From Oscillospiraceae bacterium (lineage in GTDB: Bacteria > Bacillota > Clostridia > Oscillospirales > Acutalibacteraceae), in the NCBI GenBank assembly GCA_028697255.1, contig JAQVFM010000011.1:1-39381 (forward strand): a stretch of 39,381 nucleotides of DNA, in the 5' to 3' direction. Shown one piece after another: positions 1 through 9,703 of this stretch. A program made the translations under genes and the position numbers. The notes under the pieces are model-generated. The model saw only the letters and a list, made by a program, of their open reading frames with translations. It ran no database searches and was not told where the DNA came from. How positions within the stretch are numbered: position 1 is the stretch's first letter; each line of letters opens with the position of its first letter.

Positions 1-242
1 GCTTTTCGGCACTGGATTTTAAAACTGATGCTGCGTTAAGGCGCGCGCTCAAAGAGCATACAAAACAATCAACTGTGCTTATCGTTGCCCAACGTGTCGG
101 TACAATCATGAACGCCGACCAAATTATTGTGCTTGACGAGGGGCGTATCGTAGGCAAGGGCACTCACCGCGAGCTTCTTCAAAGCTGTGAAACTTATCGG
201 GAAATTGCTTCATCCCAGCTTGCAAAGGAGGAATTGGCATGA
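1..242 (+). CDS. ABC exporter half-transporter, C-terminal fragment (5' end outside window)
   Basis: This is the end of an ABC transporter ATPase domain, read from base 3 and cut by the window start. It opens with the residues after Walker B (FSALD, the D-loop) and contains the switch region VAQRVGTI, in which Gln replaces the usual H-loop His (IAHRLST in the next gene). It ends with the typical exporter tail IIVLDEGRIVGKGTHREL. The stop overlaps the start of the next gene (ATGA), so the two are translationally coupled and probably form a heterodimeric exporter. A Gln H-loop in one subunit fits an asymmetric dimer with one degenerate ATP site. The family is clear; the substrate is unknown. 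Confidence 0.9.
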   Translation, partial: FSALDFKTDAALRRALKEHTKQSTVLIVAQRVGTIMNADQIIVLDEGRIVGKGTHRELLQSCETYREIASSQLAKEELA

Positions 243-2134
243 GCGGCTCAAAAAATTCTGCACAACGCCGCCCCAGAGGGCCAATGGGACACGGACCTAT
301 GAGCATGGCAGGGGAGAAGCCCAAGGATTTTAAAGGATCAATGAAAAAGCTTGCGCGCCATCTTGCGCGCTATAAATTTCGTATACTTGCCGTCTTAGTA
401 TTCGCAGTTGCTTCTATGATTTTTGCGATTATCGGGCCCAAAATACTCGGCAGGGCAACAAATACTCTTGTCGAGGGTATAATGGGCAAAATTACAGGCA
501 CAGGAAGCGGAATTGATTTTGATAAAATAAGCGGTATTTTGCTGTTTTTGCTTTTGTTATATGTTATCAGTTCAGCACTTTCATATTTGCAGGGTTGGAT
601 AATGACAGGCGTGGCAATGAAAGTCACTTACAACCTGCGTAACGATGTTGCAAAAAAAATAAACCGTCTTCCTTTAAATTATTTTGACAAAACAAGTCAT
701 GGCGAAGTGCTGTCAAGGATAACAAATGACATTGATACTCTGGCGCACACTCTAAATCAAAGTATTTCACAGATAATTACATCAACTACACTAATAATCG
801 GAATTCTCGTGATGATGTTTTCCATAAGCTGGCTTATGACATTGGTTTCTTTAATAATTGTGCCACTGTCAATGGTTGTTGTCATGACGTTGATAAAGCG
901 TTCACAAAAGCATTTTGCCGCCCAGCAGGAATATCTTGGGCACCTTAACGGCCATGTCGAGGAAATGTACGGCGGCCACCTTGTAATCAAGGCGTTCAAC
1001 CGCGAAAAAGCATCTGTTGAGGCTTTTGAAACAATAAACAACAATTTGTACGGCTCGGCTTGGAAATCCCAATTTTTTTCAGGGCTTATGATGCCTATAA
1101 TGCAGTTTGTTTCAAATTTGGGGTATGTAGCTGTGTGCATTCTCGGCGGCTGGCTTGCGACGCAAGGGCGTATCAGCATTGGCGATATACAAGCGTTTTT
1201 GCAATATGTTCGCCAGTTTACACAACCTATCGGTCAGCTTGCCAATATTACTAATATTTTGCAGTCAACTGCAGCAGCATCCGAGCGGGTGTTTGAGTTT
1301 TTGGCAGAAGAAGAGGAAAAGCCCGAAATGCCGCTTGTTCATATCCGCACCGACGAATCCAAGCCTGAAACTGATACGCTTGTAAATATTAAAGGAAGTG
1401 TACAGTTTGCTCATGTCCACTTTGGCTACGAGCCGGGCAAGCCCATAATCCATGATTTCAGCGCCAGCATACTTCCCGGGCAGAAAATAGCAATTGTCGG
1501 TCCTACGGGCGCCGGCAAAACAACGATTGTCAAACTGCTTATGCGGTTTTACGATGTTAATGAAGGTGCAATACTTGTGGACGGGTACGATATTCGCGAC
1601 TTTTCGCGAGCCGAGCTGCGTTCACTTTTCGGTATGGTGCTGCAGGACACATGGCTTTATAACGCAAGTATAAGGGACAATATACGCTATGGCAGGCTGG
1701 ATGCGGACGATGATATGGTGATTGCTGCTGCAAAAGCAGCACAAGCCGACCATTTTGTGCGCACGTTGCCCGGCGGCTATGATATGGTTCTCAACGAGGA
1801 GGCAAGCAATATTTCACTCGGCCAAAAACAACTATTAACAATAGCGCGCGCTATTCTTGCCGATCCTAAAATTCTTATACTCGACGAAGCCACAAGCTCT
1901 GTTGACACGCGAACCGAGATTTTAATACAAAAGGCGATGGACCATCTTATGGCGGGACGCACCTCATTTATCATAGCGCATCGGTTATCCACGATACGCA
2001 ATGCCGACCGTATTTTGTGCATGGATAATGGTGATATTGTTGAGCAGGGAACCCACGAAGAACTTATGGCAAACAACGGTTTTTATAAACGCTTGTACGA
2101 CAGTCAATTCGATAACGCTGCCCAAAGCGCTTAA
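239..2134 (+). CDS. ABC transporter, fused permease/ATPase (heterodimer partner)
   Basis: A 631-residue exporter half-transporter with an N-terminal six-helix membrane domain (about residues 45-350; strong helices near 48-70 and 96-124) and a C-terminal ATPase. Walker A is GPTGAGKTT near 421, the signature is ISLGQ near 525 (LSGGQ variant), Walker B is ILILDEATSSVD near 545 with the catalytic Glu, and the H-loop is IAHRLST near 579. This subunit therefore looks catalytically complete, unlike its upstream partner with Gln in the H-loop. The Gly/Met/Pro-rich N-terminus (GPMGHGPMSM) is common in the BmrCD/YheHI-like exporter class. The start follows a GGAGG at 227-231. The role is export of an unknown lipid, drug or peptide. 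Confidence 0.93.
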   Translation: MSGSKNSAQRRPRGPMGHGPMSMAGEKPKDFKGSMKKLARHLARYKFRILAVLVFAVASMIFAIIGPKILGRATNTLVEGIMGKITGTGSGIDFDKISGILLFLLLLYVISSALSYLQGWIMTGVAMKVTYNLRNDVAKKINRLPLNYFDKTSHGEVLSRITNDIDTLAHTLNQSISQIITSTTLIIGILVMMFSISWLMTLVSLIIVPLSMVVVMTLIKRSQKHFAAQQEYLGHLNGHVEEMYGGHLVIKAFNREKASVEAFETINNNLYGSAWKSQFFSGLMMPIMQFVSNLGYVAVCILGGWLATQGRISIGDIQAFLQYVRQFTQPIGQLANITNILQSTAAASERVFEFLAEEEEKPEMPLVHIRTDESKPETDTLVNIKGSVQFAHVHFGYEPGKPIIHDFSASILPGQKIAIVGPTGAGKTTIVKLLMRFYDVNEGAILVDGYDIRDFSRAELRSLFGMVLQDTWLYNASIRDNIRYGRLDADDDMVIAAAKAAQADHFVRTLPGGYDMVLNEEASNISLGQKQLLTIARAILADPKILILDEATSSVDTRTEILIQKAMDHLMAGRTSFIIAHRLSTIRNADRILCMDNGDIVEQGTHEELMANNGFYKRLYDSQFDNAAQSA

Positions 2135-2155
2135 TATTTGTTCTGTCTTGCGCAA

Positions 2156-2183
2156 ACGGGCGCACACGCAGGTGCGCCCCTAC
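2156..2183 (-). repeat. GTAGGG-type palindromic repeat, GCGCAC stem
   Basis: Read on the minus strand it is GTAGGGGCGCACC, loop, GTGTGCGCCCGT. It is the inverted twin of the copy at 2295-2323 and differs from it mainly in two loop bases. Confidence 0.8.
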
Positions 2184-2294
2184 CTAAAATTATCAATTGG
2201 TTTTATACGCAAACGAAAACCAAATATATCACAAGGGTGTTAATCACAACAACACCCATGCATTTTTGCAGCGTAAAGCTTTAAATATTACAAA

Positions 2295-2323
2295 GTAGGG
2301 GCGCACCTATGTGTGCGCCCGTA
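2295..2323 (+). repeat. GTAGGG-type palindromic repeat, GCGCAC stem
   Basis: GTAGGGGCGCACC pairs with GTGTGCGCCCGTA. It lies about 110 bp from its inverted twin, so the two could also pair with each other as a long-range stem. Confidence 0.8.
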
Positions 2324-2348
2324 ATTCGTTATTGCACAGTTGAATAAT

Positions 2349-2404
2349 GTAGGGCGTCGCTCTGCACAATTACCGATGTACGGAGCGCCGTCCCCGGCGT
2401 TCCG
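2349..2404 (+). repeat. Compound GTAGGG repeat with GGAGCGCCG/CGGCGTTCC hairpin
   Basis: It begins with GTAGGGCGTCGCTC and ends in the hairpin GGAGCGCCG-TCC-CCGGCGTTCC at 2382-2403. The terminal hairpin matches the type seen at 39137-39163, where the stem is AATGCCG/CGGCATT around the same TCC loop. Confidence 0.7.
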
Positions 2405-2519
2405 TTTAAATTAATCGATGGCAATCAAGTATGCGGCATAATGGGGACATCACGCCTCAATATTAATTGGCGAATTGATAAAAATCGTGATACAATATGT
2501 ATAAAACAAATCTAATTTA

Positions 2520-2547
2520 GTAGGGGCGGATTCCATATCCGCCCGTA
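2520..2547 (+). repeat. GTAGGG-type palindromic repeat, GCGGAT stem
   Basis: GTAGGGGCGGAT-TCC-ATATCCGCCCGTA. This stem type recurs at 15261-15285, 26419-26445 (inverted) and 38939-38967. Confidence 0.8.
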
Positions 2548-2607
2548 TTCACGATATATTTAAGTCAACATTTAGTAATAAAATAAAGAGCAGTAATACG
2601 TTAAACA

Positions 2608-2638
2608 TGCTATAATATTTTTATCCCAAAGGGGGTGA
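2608..2638 (+). promoter_or_regulatory. addB extended -10 promoter and strong SD
   Basis: TGCTATAAT at 2608-2616 is an extended -10 box with no good -35 at 17 bp. AGGGGGTGA at 2630-2638 is the ribosome binding site, 4 bases before the addB ATG. Confidence 0.5.
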
Positions 2639-2642
2639 CCGC

Positions 2643-5600
2643 ATGCTTCAATTGATTTTGGGCCGATCGGGGACCGGCAAAACACAAGAGGTATACAACA
2701 GGCTGTGTGATTTGGCATGGGCGGGAGATGACAAACTTATCTTGCTTGTTCCCGAACAGTTTTCATTTGAAAGCGAACGCGCTCTGTTGCGCCGGCTTGG
2801 ACCGCGAATGGCTACCCGCGTGCGCGTGTTGAGCTTTACGCGTTTGTCCGAGCAGGTGCTTCGTGAAACCGGCGGCCTTGCCGGGCGCAGAATGGACGAT
2901 GCATCGCGCTCTTTGATGATGAGCCGTGCGGTTGAGCTTGTCGCCGATGAGCTTGTGTTGTATCGCGGTGCGGCCGATGACCCGGGCGTTGTCAGCACCC
3001 TGCTTCATACAATTTTAGAGCTTAAGCAGTGTGGGATTACGCCTCTTGATTTGGAAAAAACGGCTACATCACTACGGGACGGCGCTCTGCACCGCAAATT
3101 AAGCGAAATAACGCTGCTTTATAATACATACGAAGCATTGGTGGCCGGCGCAACCGGATTAAGTGACAACGGCGATAATGATAACGATGTACATTATATT
3201 GATCCGCTTGATAATCTTGCGGCGCTAAAAGATAAGCTGCCACAAAGCGACATGGTAAGGGACGCGCATGTTTTTGTCGACTCGTTTAAAGGTTTTACAG
3301 CTCCGGAAATCGAAGTACTGCGTGTGCTGATGCGGCAGGCACGCACTGTAACCGTAACATTGTGCGCCGACAGTATTGATGAAAAATCATCAGGTTACAG
3401 CTTGTTTTCACCTGTTGCCCATACCGCTGCACACCTGCGTGATATTGCTCGGCAAGACGGCGTTGAAGTTGCTAAGGTGCAGATTTTAAACACCAATCTG
3501 CGCACATCAAACGATGCTTTAAAAGCTGCCGAGGCAGGACTGTTTTCGCCTTGTCCTGACATATATGAATATCCAAACGATGATGTGATGATTGTTTCGT
3601 GTTGCGATATATATGAGGAATGCGACTTTGCTGCAAGGGAAATTCGCCGCCGTTTGCGCCTTCATGGGGGCAGATGCCGTGATTATGCCATTGTTGCGCG
3701 CAATCTAAACGATTATCATGGGATTCTTGATGCTGCTCTGCAAAAGCAGGGTATACCATTTATCATAGATGAGCGTGCCGACATACTTACCGAGCCGTTG
3801 ATAACTCTGGCTTTGGCTGCGCTTGATACGGTCACGGGCGGTTTTGACACAGACGATATACTGCGACTTTTAAAAACAGGGCTTGCGGGATTTTCCACAA
3901 GATCGGTGTCTTTAATCGAAAATTATGTGCTTATGTGGCACATTAATGGTACACGCTGGCGCACAGAATGGACGGGCAACCCCGACGGGTTAGATGTGCG
4001 TCTTGACAGCTCGGCAGCCAAACGGCTTTGGTTTCTCAATTTGCTGCGCCGCAGAATTATGCGTCCGCTTGAAAAGCTGCACAGTGCGCTTTTCAGTTCA
4101 GGCGCTAAGGGACAGGACTTTGCAAAAGCACTGTACCAATATTTGATGGATGTGCGTGCAGACAAACTGACACGAATGCGAATATATGGGCTTGACAAAA
4201 TTGGCGAGCATTCTCTTGCCGAGCGCATGGAGCAAATATGGGATTTAACAATGCAGCTACTTGATAAAATTGCGGTGATTTATAAAGATCAGCCGTTTAA
4301 ACCTAAGCAGATGACGGCATTATTACGCATGATTGCAGGGTTTGCCGATATGGGCTCATTACCACAGAGCTTGGATGCAGTGCAGGTAGGTGCAGCAGAC
4401 CGCATACGCTTTTCGTCACCTAAAACAGTTTTTATTATTGGCGCGAACGAGGGTGTGTTCCCTGCCTATACAACCCGTCATGGAATATTAACAGAGCAAG
4501 AACGGCGCAAGCTAATTTTAAACGGTCTAAATCTGTCCGATACAGCAGAAACCATTGCATTGGAGGAACGCTTTTTTGCCTACGCCGCAGTTGCGGCGCC
4601 GTCCGAAAAGCTGGTGGTAAGCTTCATTCGTTCGGACGCTTCCGGCGAAACCAAATCTCCATCAATTATTATACACGAGCTTCGCCGTGTACTGCCCAAT
4701 TGCCTTTTTATAGAGGATTTAAGCACGGGCGATTGGTTGCCCGAGTCAGAGCGCGATGCGTTCGAATATGCCGCGTCTATGTGGAGACAACAGACGCCTC
4801 AGTCAGCCGCACTTCGGCAATTGTTTTCACAACGCGGGCAGTATGCTCATCGCCTTTCGGCACTTGACAGTGCATCAGCGAAAAAGCCTGCGTCATTTGT
4901 CGACAGCGAAAGTGCACGCCGTCTTTTCGGCAAAGATATAAACTTATCGGCATCGCGTGTCGAGGCATATCATATGTGTCGTTTTGCCTATTATTGCAAA
5001 TACGGTCTTAAGGCCGAGCCGCGACGTACCGCCGATTTAGATGCTCTAACTTTTGGAACTCTTGTCCACTGGGTAATGGAGCGCGTTGTTCCGGAATATG
5101 CAAAAACCGGCTTTGACAAGCTTGAAAAAAGAGATGTATATTCGGATGCTGCAGACGCCGTACGCCAATATGCAGACGATGTAATGGGTGGAATACAGGA
5201 CAAACCGAGCCGTTTTCAAGCATTGCTTAATAGGCTTGCAAAGGTTGCGGGCGCATTGCTGTGGCAGGTTGTGTGCGAGATGCGCCAAAGCAGGTTTGTG
5301 CCGGTAGATTTTGAGTTGAATGTGGGTTATCCGACCAAAGAAGACGAGCCCTTTATTCCTCCCGTTGTGTTAACTCTGCCCGATGGTTGCAAGGTGCGGG
5401 TTTACGGCAAAATTGACCGTGTAGATGTTTATAAGCAAGGCGATGTTTCATATGTCAGAGTAATTGATTATAAAACCGGCGCAAGAGAGTTTCGCCTATC
5501 CGATGTTATTGAAGGCATAAATGTGCAGATGCTTTTGTACCTGTTTACCATATGGCAAAACGGCAGCGTACGATATGGCAAAGTGGCACCGGCAGGCGTT

Positions 5601-6068
5601 CTTTATCTGCCGGCAAAGCTGCCGGTTGTGCAAGTACAGCGAGATGCCGACGAGCAAACTGTAGAGCGTGAGCGAATAAAAATGCTTAGGATGAACGGTC
5701 TATTAATAGATAATGCTGAAATTGTCGAGGCAATGGAAGCGAGTGCCGCCGGAATATTTATTCCCGCCAAAACAGATGCAAACGGCGGTTTCAAGCGCGG
5801 TTCGGATATAGCGTCGCTTGAACAGTTTGGTCTTCTTAAAAAGAAGATGGAACACCTGCTCATTGATATGGCAAGCACTCTGCGTTCGGGAGACATTGCT
5901 GCATTGCCGGCAACGGGTCAGGTTGATGCGTGCCGCTGGTGCGAGTTTAGACCGGTTTGCGGACACGAGCCTTATGATCCGGTGCGCTACATAGCAAAAA
6001 GAGACGATGCCGATATATTAAAAGAACTTGAAAACGGAGGTCAACATGCACAAGCGAAAATGGACTGA
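2643..6068 (+). CDS. addB: ATP-dependent helicase/nuclease subunit B (AddB)
   Basis: A 1141-residue subunit of the AddAB complex, which resects double-strand breaks and processes Chi sites for RecA loading; it is the Firmicutes counterpart of RecBCD. The N-terminus has the AddB Walker A GRSGTGKTQEV (residues 8-18). The C-terminal PD-(D/E)XK nuclease carries VIDYKTGAREF near 940. The four cysteines of the AddB Fe-S cluster are present: one in YHMC near 779 and three in CRWCEFRPVC near 1097-1106. The central region is the inactive UvrD-like helicase fold. Its 3' end overlaps addA by 23 bp, so the two are coupled. The length is usual for the family. Confidence 0.97.
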   Translation: MLQLILGRSGTGKTQEVYNRLCDLAWAGDDKLILLVPEQFSFESERALLRRLGPRMATRVRVLSFTRLSEQVLRETGGLAGRRMDDASRSLMMSRAVELVADELVLYRGAADDPGVVSTLLHTILELKQCGITPLDLEKTATSLRDGALHRKLSEITLLYNTYEALVAGATGLSDNGDNDNDVHYIDPLDNLAALKDKLPQSDMVRDAHVFVDSFKGFTAPEIEVLRVLMRQARTVTVTLCADSIDEKSSGYSLFSPVAHTAAHLRDIARQDGVEVAKVQILNTNLRTSNDALKAAEAGLFSPCPDIYEYPNDDVMIVSCCDIYEECDFAAREIRRRLRLHGGRCRDYAIVARNLNDYHGILDAALQKQGIPFIIDERADILTEPLITLALAALDTVTGGFDTDDILRLLKTGLAGFSTRSVSLIENYVLMWHINGTRWRTEWTGNPDGLDVRLDSSAAKRLWFLNLLRRRIMRPLEKLHSALFSSGAKGQDFAKALYQYLMDVRADKLTRMRIYGLDKIGEHSLAERMEQIWDLTMQLLDKIAVIYKDQPFKPKQMTALLRMIAGFADMGSLPQSLDAVQVGAADRIRFSSPKTVFIIGANEGVFPAYTTRHGILTEQERRKLILNGLNLSDTAETIALEERFFAYAAVAAPSEKLVVSFIRSDASGETKSPSIIIHELRRVLPNCLFIEDLSTGDWLPESERDAFEYAASMWRQQTPQSAALRQLFSQRGQYAHRLSALDSASAKKPASFVDSESARRLFGKDINLSASRVEAYHMCRFAYYCKYGLKAEPRRTADLDALTFGTLVHWVMERVVPEYAKTGFDKLEKRDVYSDAADAVRQYADDVMGGIQDKPSRFQALLNRLAKVAGALLWQVVCEMRQSRFVPVDFELNVGYPTKEDEPFIPPVVLTLPDGCKVRVYGKIDRVDVYKQGDVSYVRVIDYKTGAREFRLSDVIEGINVQMLLYLFTIWQNGSVRYGKVAPAGVLYLPAKLPVVQVQRDADEQTVERERIKMLRMNGLLIDNAEIVEAMEASAAGIFIPAKTDANGGFKRGSDIASLEQFGLLKKKMEHLLIDMASTLRSGDIAALPATGQVDACRWCEFRPVCGHEPYDPVRYIAKRDDADILKELENGGQHAQAKMD

Positions 6069-9000
6069 TGAGCAGCGCAAATGCATAGAGGCGCGCGGCG
6101 GCACTCTTTTGGTATCGGCTGCGGCCGGTTCGGGCAAGACCTCGGTTCTTGTCGAGCGTGTGATAAACTTAATAACCGACGATCAAGATCCCGTAGACAT
6201 TGATAAATTACTTGTTGTCACTTTTACTAAAGCCGCTGCGTCAGAAATGAAGCAAAGGCTTTCATCAGCTCTATCGGATTATATTGCAAAAAACCCCGAA
6301 GACATACGGCTGCAGCGACAGCAAATGCTGCTTGCCAACGCAAATATAAGCACAGTAGATGCGTTTTGTTCGGCTCTCTTGCGTGATCATTTTCATTTAG
6401 CGGGGCTGACTCCACAGTTTCGTGTTGCCGATGAGACCGAAGTAGCGCAGCTTAAGGACGAAGCGGTCAATGAAGTAATCGAAGATCTTTATAGGCAGGG
6501 GGACCCTCAGTTTTGTGAGCTTGCCGCACTGCTCAGCCCCGGCAAGGACGATGAAGTATTAATAAAAACGATTTTGAGTATATATGATTTCGTGCAGTCT
6601 CATCCGTTTCCCGAAAAGTGGCTTGAAGAAAAACAGGCCATGTATACTTCTGATGCTCCAATCGAAAAAATGCCGTGGGGACGTGTTGTGCTTGACCACG
6701 CACAGAATTTGATATTAAGTGCAGCATCGCTTATATCGCGTGCAGCGGCGCTTGCAGAGCAGGAGCCGGTGATGGCCGAAAAATACCTTGACACTCTTGA
6801 AGATGAGTTGAATGTACTTAAAGAGGCTTCGGAACAGATTGTTCATAAAACGTGGCAAGAGGCAAGGGATATGGCGGCAATGGTTTGCAATTTTAAAACG
6901 CTGCCACAGCTACGTAAATACCATGATGAAATGCGTAAACAGCGCGTAAAAGCATTGCGTGACAAGGCGAAAAAAGTGTTACGCGACAAACTGACTGCCA
7001 TCTTTTGCGGAAGTGTTGAACAATGCCGTGCCGATATTTCAGCCATGGCGGGAATGTCAGCAATACTATTTGATGCTGTGCGCCGTTATGAGCAGCGCTT
7101 TTCCCAAAAGAAGAGGCAGCGCGGCCTTGTTGATTTTAATGATATGGAACATTTGGCACTGAGAATATTGATTGATGAAAGCGGCAAAAAAACACCGGTT
7201 GCAGTTAAATTGTCCGAAAGCTTTGAATATGTAATGGTTGATGAATATCAGGACACCAACGCTGCTCAGGATGCGCTTTTCAGGGCATTATCACGCGATG
7301 AAAATAACCTATTTATGGTGGGGGACGTAAAGCAGAGCATATATGGCTTTAGGCAGGCTATGCCGGAAATATTTTTGAACCGAAAAAACAGCTACCCTGA
7401 GTTTGACAAAAGCTGTTATCCCGCGACTATAACGCTTGGAAATAATTTTAGAAGCCGACAAGAAGTTACTGATGCTGTAAATTTTGTTTTTGGGCAGCTT
7501 ATGACAAAAGCCGTCGGCAGGATAGAATATGACGAAAGGGAAAAATTAACGGCGTCTGCACCATACGAGCCGGCCGACGGATACGAAACCGAGCTTTTGA
7601 TTATAGACGACGACACGCGTGAGCCCACAGACAGTGTCGATGCCGTCGAAGCACGTTTGATAGCAGCCCGTATTAAGGATATGGCGGGCAAATTTACGGT
7701 TACCGAAAACGGCAGGCAACGCCCGGCGGAATATAAGGATTTTTGTATTTTGCTTCGCAGCAAAAACACCCACGCCAAGGCCTATGCCGATGAGCTTGCG
7801 CGCCACGGCATACCTGTATGGACTGCATCGTCGGGCGGTTTCTTTTCGGCATATGAGGTATCAATTGCAGTTTCGTTGCTAAGAATTATTGATAACCCGG
7901 TTCAGGATATACCGCTCTTGGCTGTGATGTTATCTCCTTTGTTCGGGTTTATTCCCGATGATTTGGCCGAAATAAGACTTCATACTCCTAAAGGGCGACA
8001 TTTTACCGCGCTAAGCCGTTATGCGCGAAGCGGTAATCAACAAGAGCTTAAAAATCGCGTTTTATCTTTTTTAGGGCAAATTGATAACTGGAGAATGCTT
8101 GCAGTGACAATGCCGGCAGACAGGCTGATTCACCGCATTTACGAAGACACGGCATTGACATCGATAGCATTGTCGATGCAGGGAGGTTCGCAAAGAGTTG
8201 CAAACCTTAGGCTGCTTCACGATACGGCGCAGAGGTTCGAGCAAAAGGGGTTTAGGGGCTTGTCAGCGTTTGTGCGTATGCTTGACCGTGCCGAACGGCA
8301 TGGCAAGCTGTCGGCAGCGCCGGCATCAGCGGCCGGCAATGCTGTTCGAATTATGAGCATACACCAGTCTAAGGGCCTTGAATTTCCGATAGTATTTATT
8401 GCCGGATTGGGCAGGAGGTTCAACAAAGAATCCTCAAACAACAATTTAGTTTTGCATACCGATATGGGTGTAGGCTTTAAAAGACGTGATCCGGAAATAT
8501 TAAAGCAGTGGAATACACTGCCGCGCCAGGCAGTTTCGCTTGCCGTTTCGCGCAGCGATTATGCAGAAGAAATTCGCGTTTTGTACGTTGCAATGACGCG
8601 TGCTAAAGAAAAGCTGTGTATGATAATGACGACGGGCTCTGTTGAAACAAAGCTGGCATCCCTCGCGGCCGTGATAGGTGACGGGCAAGTGCTTCCCCCT
8701 AACGCAATACTTGACGCTGCCTGCATGGGAGACTGGATTTTGTCGGCTGCACTGCGCCATCCGTCAGCAGACCGTCTGCGCACTCTTGCAGGCGACGACA
8801 GTCTGCCGGTATTTGCTGCACAGACAGCATGGCATATAGATTTGCTGCGTTCACCAAGGCCTGTAGAGACTCAAACTGAGATCAGCGTTATGCCGCCACC
8901 GGATACACAATTTTTGAATAATATAAAAGAACGAATTGAATACAATTATCCGTACGCTAAGGTAAGTGCTTTGCCTGCCAAGCTGGCTGCGTCCGCTTTG

Positions 9001-9621
9001 TCACACAGAGAAATTCGTCGCGAAACTGCGGCACGTCTGCGACCGGCATTTTTAAGCGAAAGAGGATTGACGCCGGCCGAGCGGGGGACGGCGCTGCATA
9101 CATTTATGCAGTTTGCTGACTATAAGGCAGCTGCTATGGACGTACATTCCGAGATAGAGCGCCTTGTTTCGAATGGTTTTCTCACACCTTTGCAGGGAAA
9201 ATCTATACAGCTTCAAAAATTAAAGAAGTTTTTTGATTCCCCGTTATACACGCGTATGGAGCGTTCAGAACGGCTTTTGCGTGAAGTCCATTTCACAATA
9301 GACATTCCGGCGTGTGAGCTTAGCAAAGAGCAAATTCCAGAAGCAGCAGACGAAATAATAGTAGTACAGGGTATTGCAGACTGTGTAATAGTCGAAGACA
9401 ATAGCCTTGTCGTGGTTGATTATAAGACAGATAATGTTAAAAGCGGTGAAACGCTGATAAAAAGATACATAGAACAGCTTTTGATATATTCACGTGCACT
9501 TCAACGCACACTTGGCTTGCCTGTGCGTGAATGCATTTTGTATTCGTTTGCCTTAAACTCGAGTATAGACGCAACAGCCGAAGTGCTTAAAATACAAAAA
9601 AATAACAAGAATTTATATTAG
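6046..9621 (+). CDS. addA: ATP-dependent helicase/nuclease subunit A (AddA)
   Basis: A 1191-residue UvrD-like helicase with a C-terminal nuclease, partner of AddB. Helicase motif I is AAAGSGKTS near 25-33, motif II is VDEYQDTNAAQ near 397, and GDVKQSIYGFRQA follows. The nuclease motif VVVDYKTDN lies near 1121, so both catalytic centres look intact. I chose the ATG at 6046 over an in-frame ATG 18 bases upstream because GGAGG at 6036-6040 is 5 bases from 6046. The start lies inside the addB 3' end. The stop codon TAG is shared with the first bases of a dispersed repeat that begins at 9619. Confidence 0.97.
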   Translation: MHKRKWTDEQRKCIEARGGTLLVSAAAGSGKTSVLVERVINLITDDQDPVDIDKLLVVTFTKAAASEMKQRLSSALSDYIAKNPEDIRLQRQQMLLANANISTVDAFCSALLRDHFHLAGLTPQFRVADETEVAQLKDEAVNEVIEDLYRQGDPQFCELAALLSPGKDDEVLIKTILSIYDFVQSHPFPEKWLEEKQAMYTSDAPIEKMPWGRVVLDHAQNLILSAASLISRAAALAEQEPVMAEKYLDTLEDELNVLKEASEQIVHKTWQEARDMAAMVCNFKTLPQLRKYHDEMRKQRVKALRDKAKKVLRDKLTAIFCGSVEQCRADISAMAGMSAILFDAVRRYEQRFSQKKRQRGLVDFNDMEHLALRILIDESGKKTPVAVKLSESFEYVMVDEYQDTNAAQDALFRALSRDENNLFMVGDVKQSIYGFRQAMPEIFLNRKNSYPEFDKSCYPATITLGNNFRSRQEVTDAVNFVFGQLMTKAVGRIEYDEREKLTASAPYEPADGYETELLIIDDDTREPTDSVDAVEARLIAARIKDMAGKFTVTENGRQRPAEYKDFCILLRSKNTHAKAYADELARHGIPVWTASSGGFFSAYEVSIAVSLLRIIDNPVQDIPLLAVMLSPLFGFIPDDLAEIRLHTPKGRHFTALSRYARSGNQQELKNRVLSFLGQIDNWRMLAVTMPADRLIHRIYEDTALTSIALSMQGGSQRVANLRLLHDTAQRFEQKGFRGLSAFVRMLDRAERHGKLSAAPASAAGNAVRIMSIHQSKGLEFPIVFIAGLGRRFNKESSNNNLVLHTDMGVGFKRRDPEILKQWNTLPRQAVSLAVSRSDYAEEIRVLYVAMTRAKEKLCMIMTTGSVETKLASLAAVIGDGQVLPPNAILDAACMGDWILSAALRHPSADRLRTLAGDDSLPVFAAQTAWHIDLLRSPRPVETQTEISVMPPPDTQFLNNIKERIEYNYPYAKVSALPAKLAASALSHREIRRETAARLRPAFLSERGLTPAERGTALHTFMQFADYKAAAMDVHSEIERLVSNGFLTPLQGKSIQLQKLKKFFDSPLYTRMERSERLLREVHFTIDIPACELSKEQIPEAADEIIVVQGIADCVIVEDNSLVVVDYKTDNVKSGETLIKRYIEQLLIYSRALQRTLGLPVRECILYSFALNSSIDATAEVLKIQKNNKNLY

Positions 9622-9680
9622 TCGATTGCGTAGTATACACAATTGCGGGCGACCTGAGGTTGCCCGTGTATCGGCTAAGA
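9619..9680 (+). repeat. Composite repeat, CGATTGCG arm with GGGCGACC hairpin
   Basis: It starts TAGTCGATTGCG and contains the hairpin GCGGGCGACCTGAGGTTGCCCG at 9645-9666. The first ten bases AGTCGATTGC are identical to 24711-24720, where a similar internal GGGCGA/TTGCCC hairpin follows. It overlaps the addA stop. Confidence 0.65.
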
Positions 9681-9703
9681 ATATTAGTATAAAGGAGATA
9701 TGT

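Larger units (their letters stand above)
2135..2642. other. Repeat-rich intergenic region between ABC genes and addB
   Basis: This 508-bp gap has no convincing gene. It holds four palindromic repeats (listed separately) and two further hairpins: TGGTTTT/AAAACCA at about 2197-2221, and GGGTGTT/AACACCC at 2235-2257 followed by ATGCATTTTT. The second may be a weak terminator for the ABC pair. The addB promoter lies at its right end. Confidence 0.6.

Noticed and set aside
757-1179. 140-codon open frame antisense to the ABC exporter gene
   Set aside because: It lies fully inside a conserved gene, and its product resembles no protein; it is a shadow frame.
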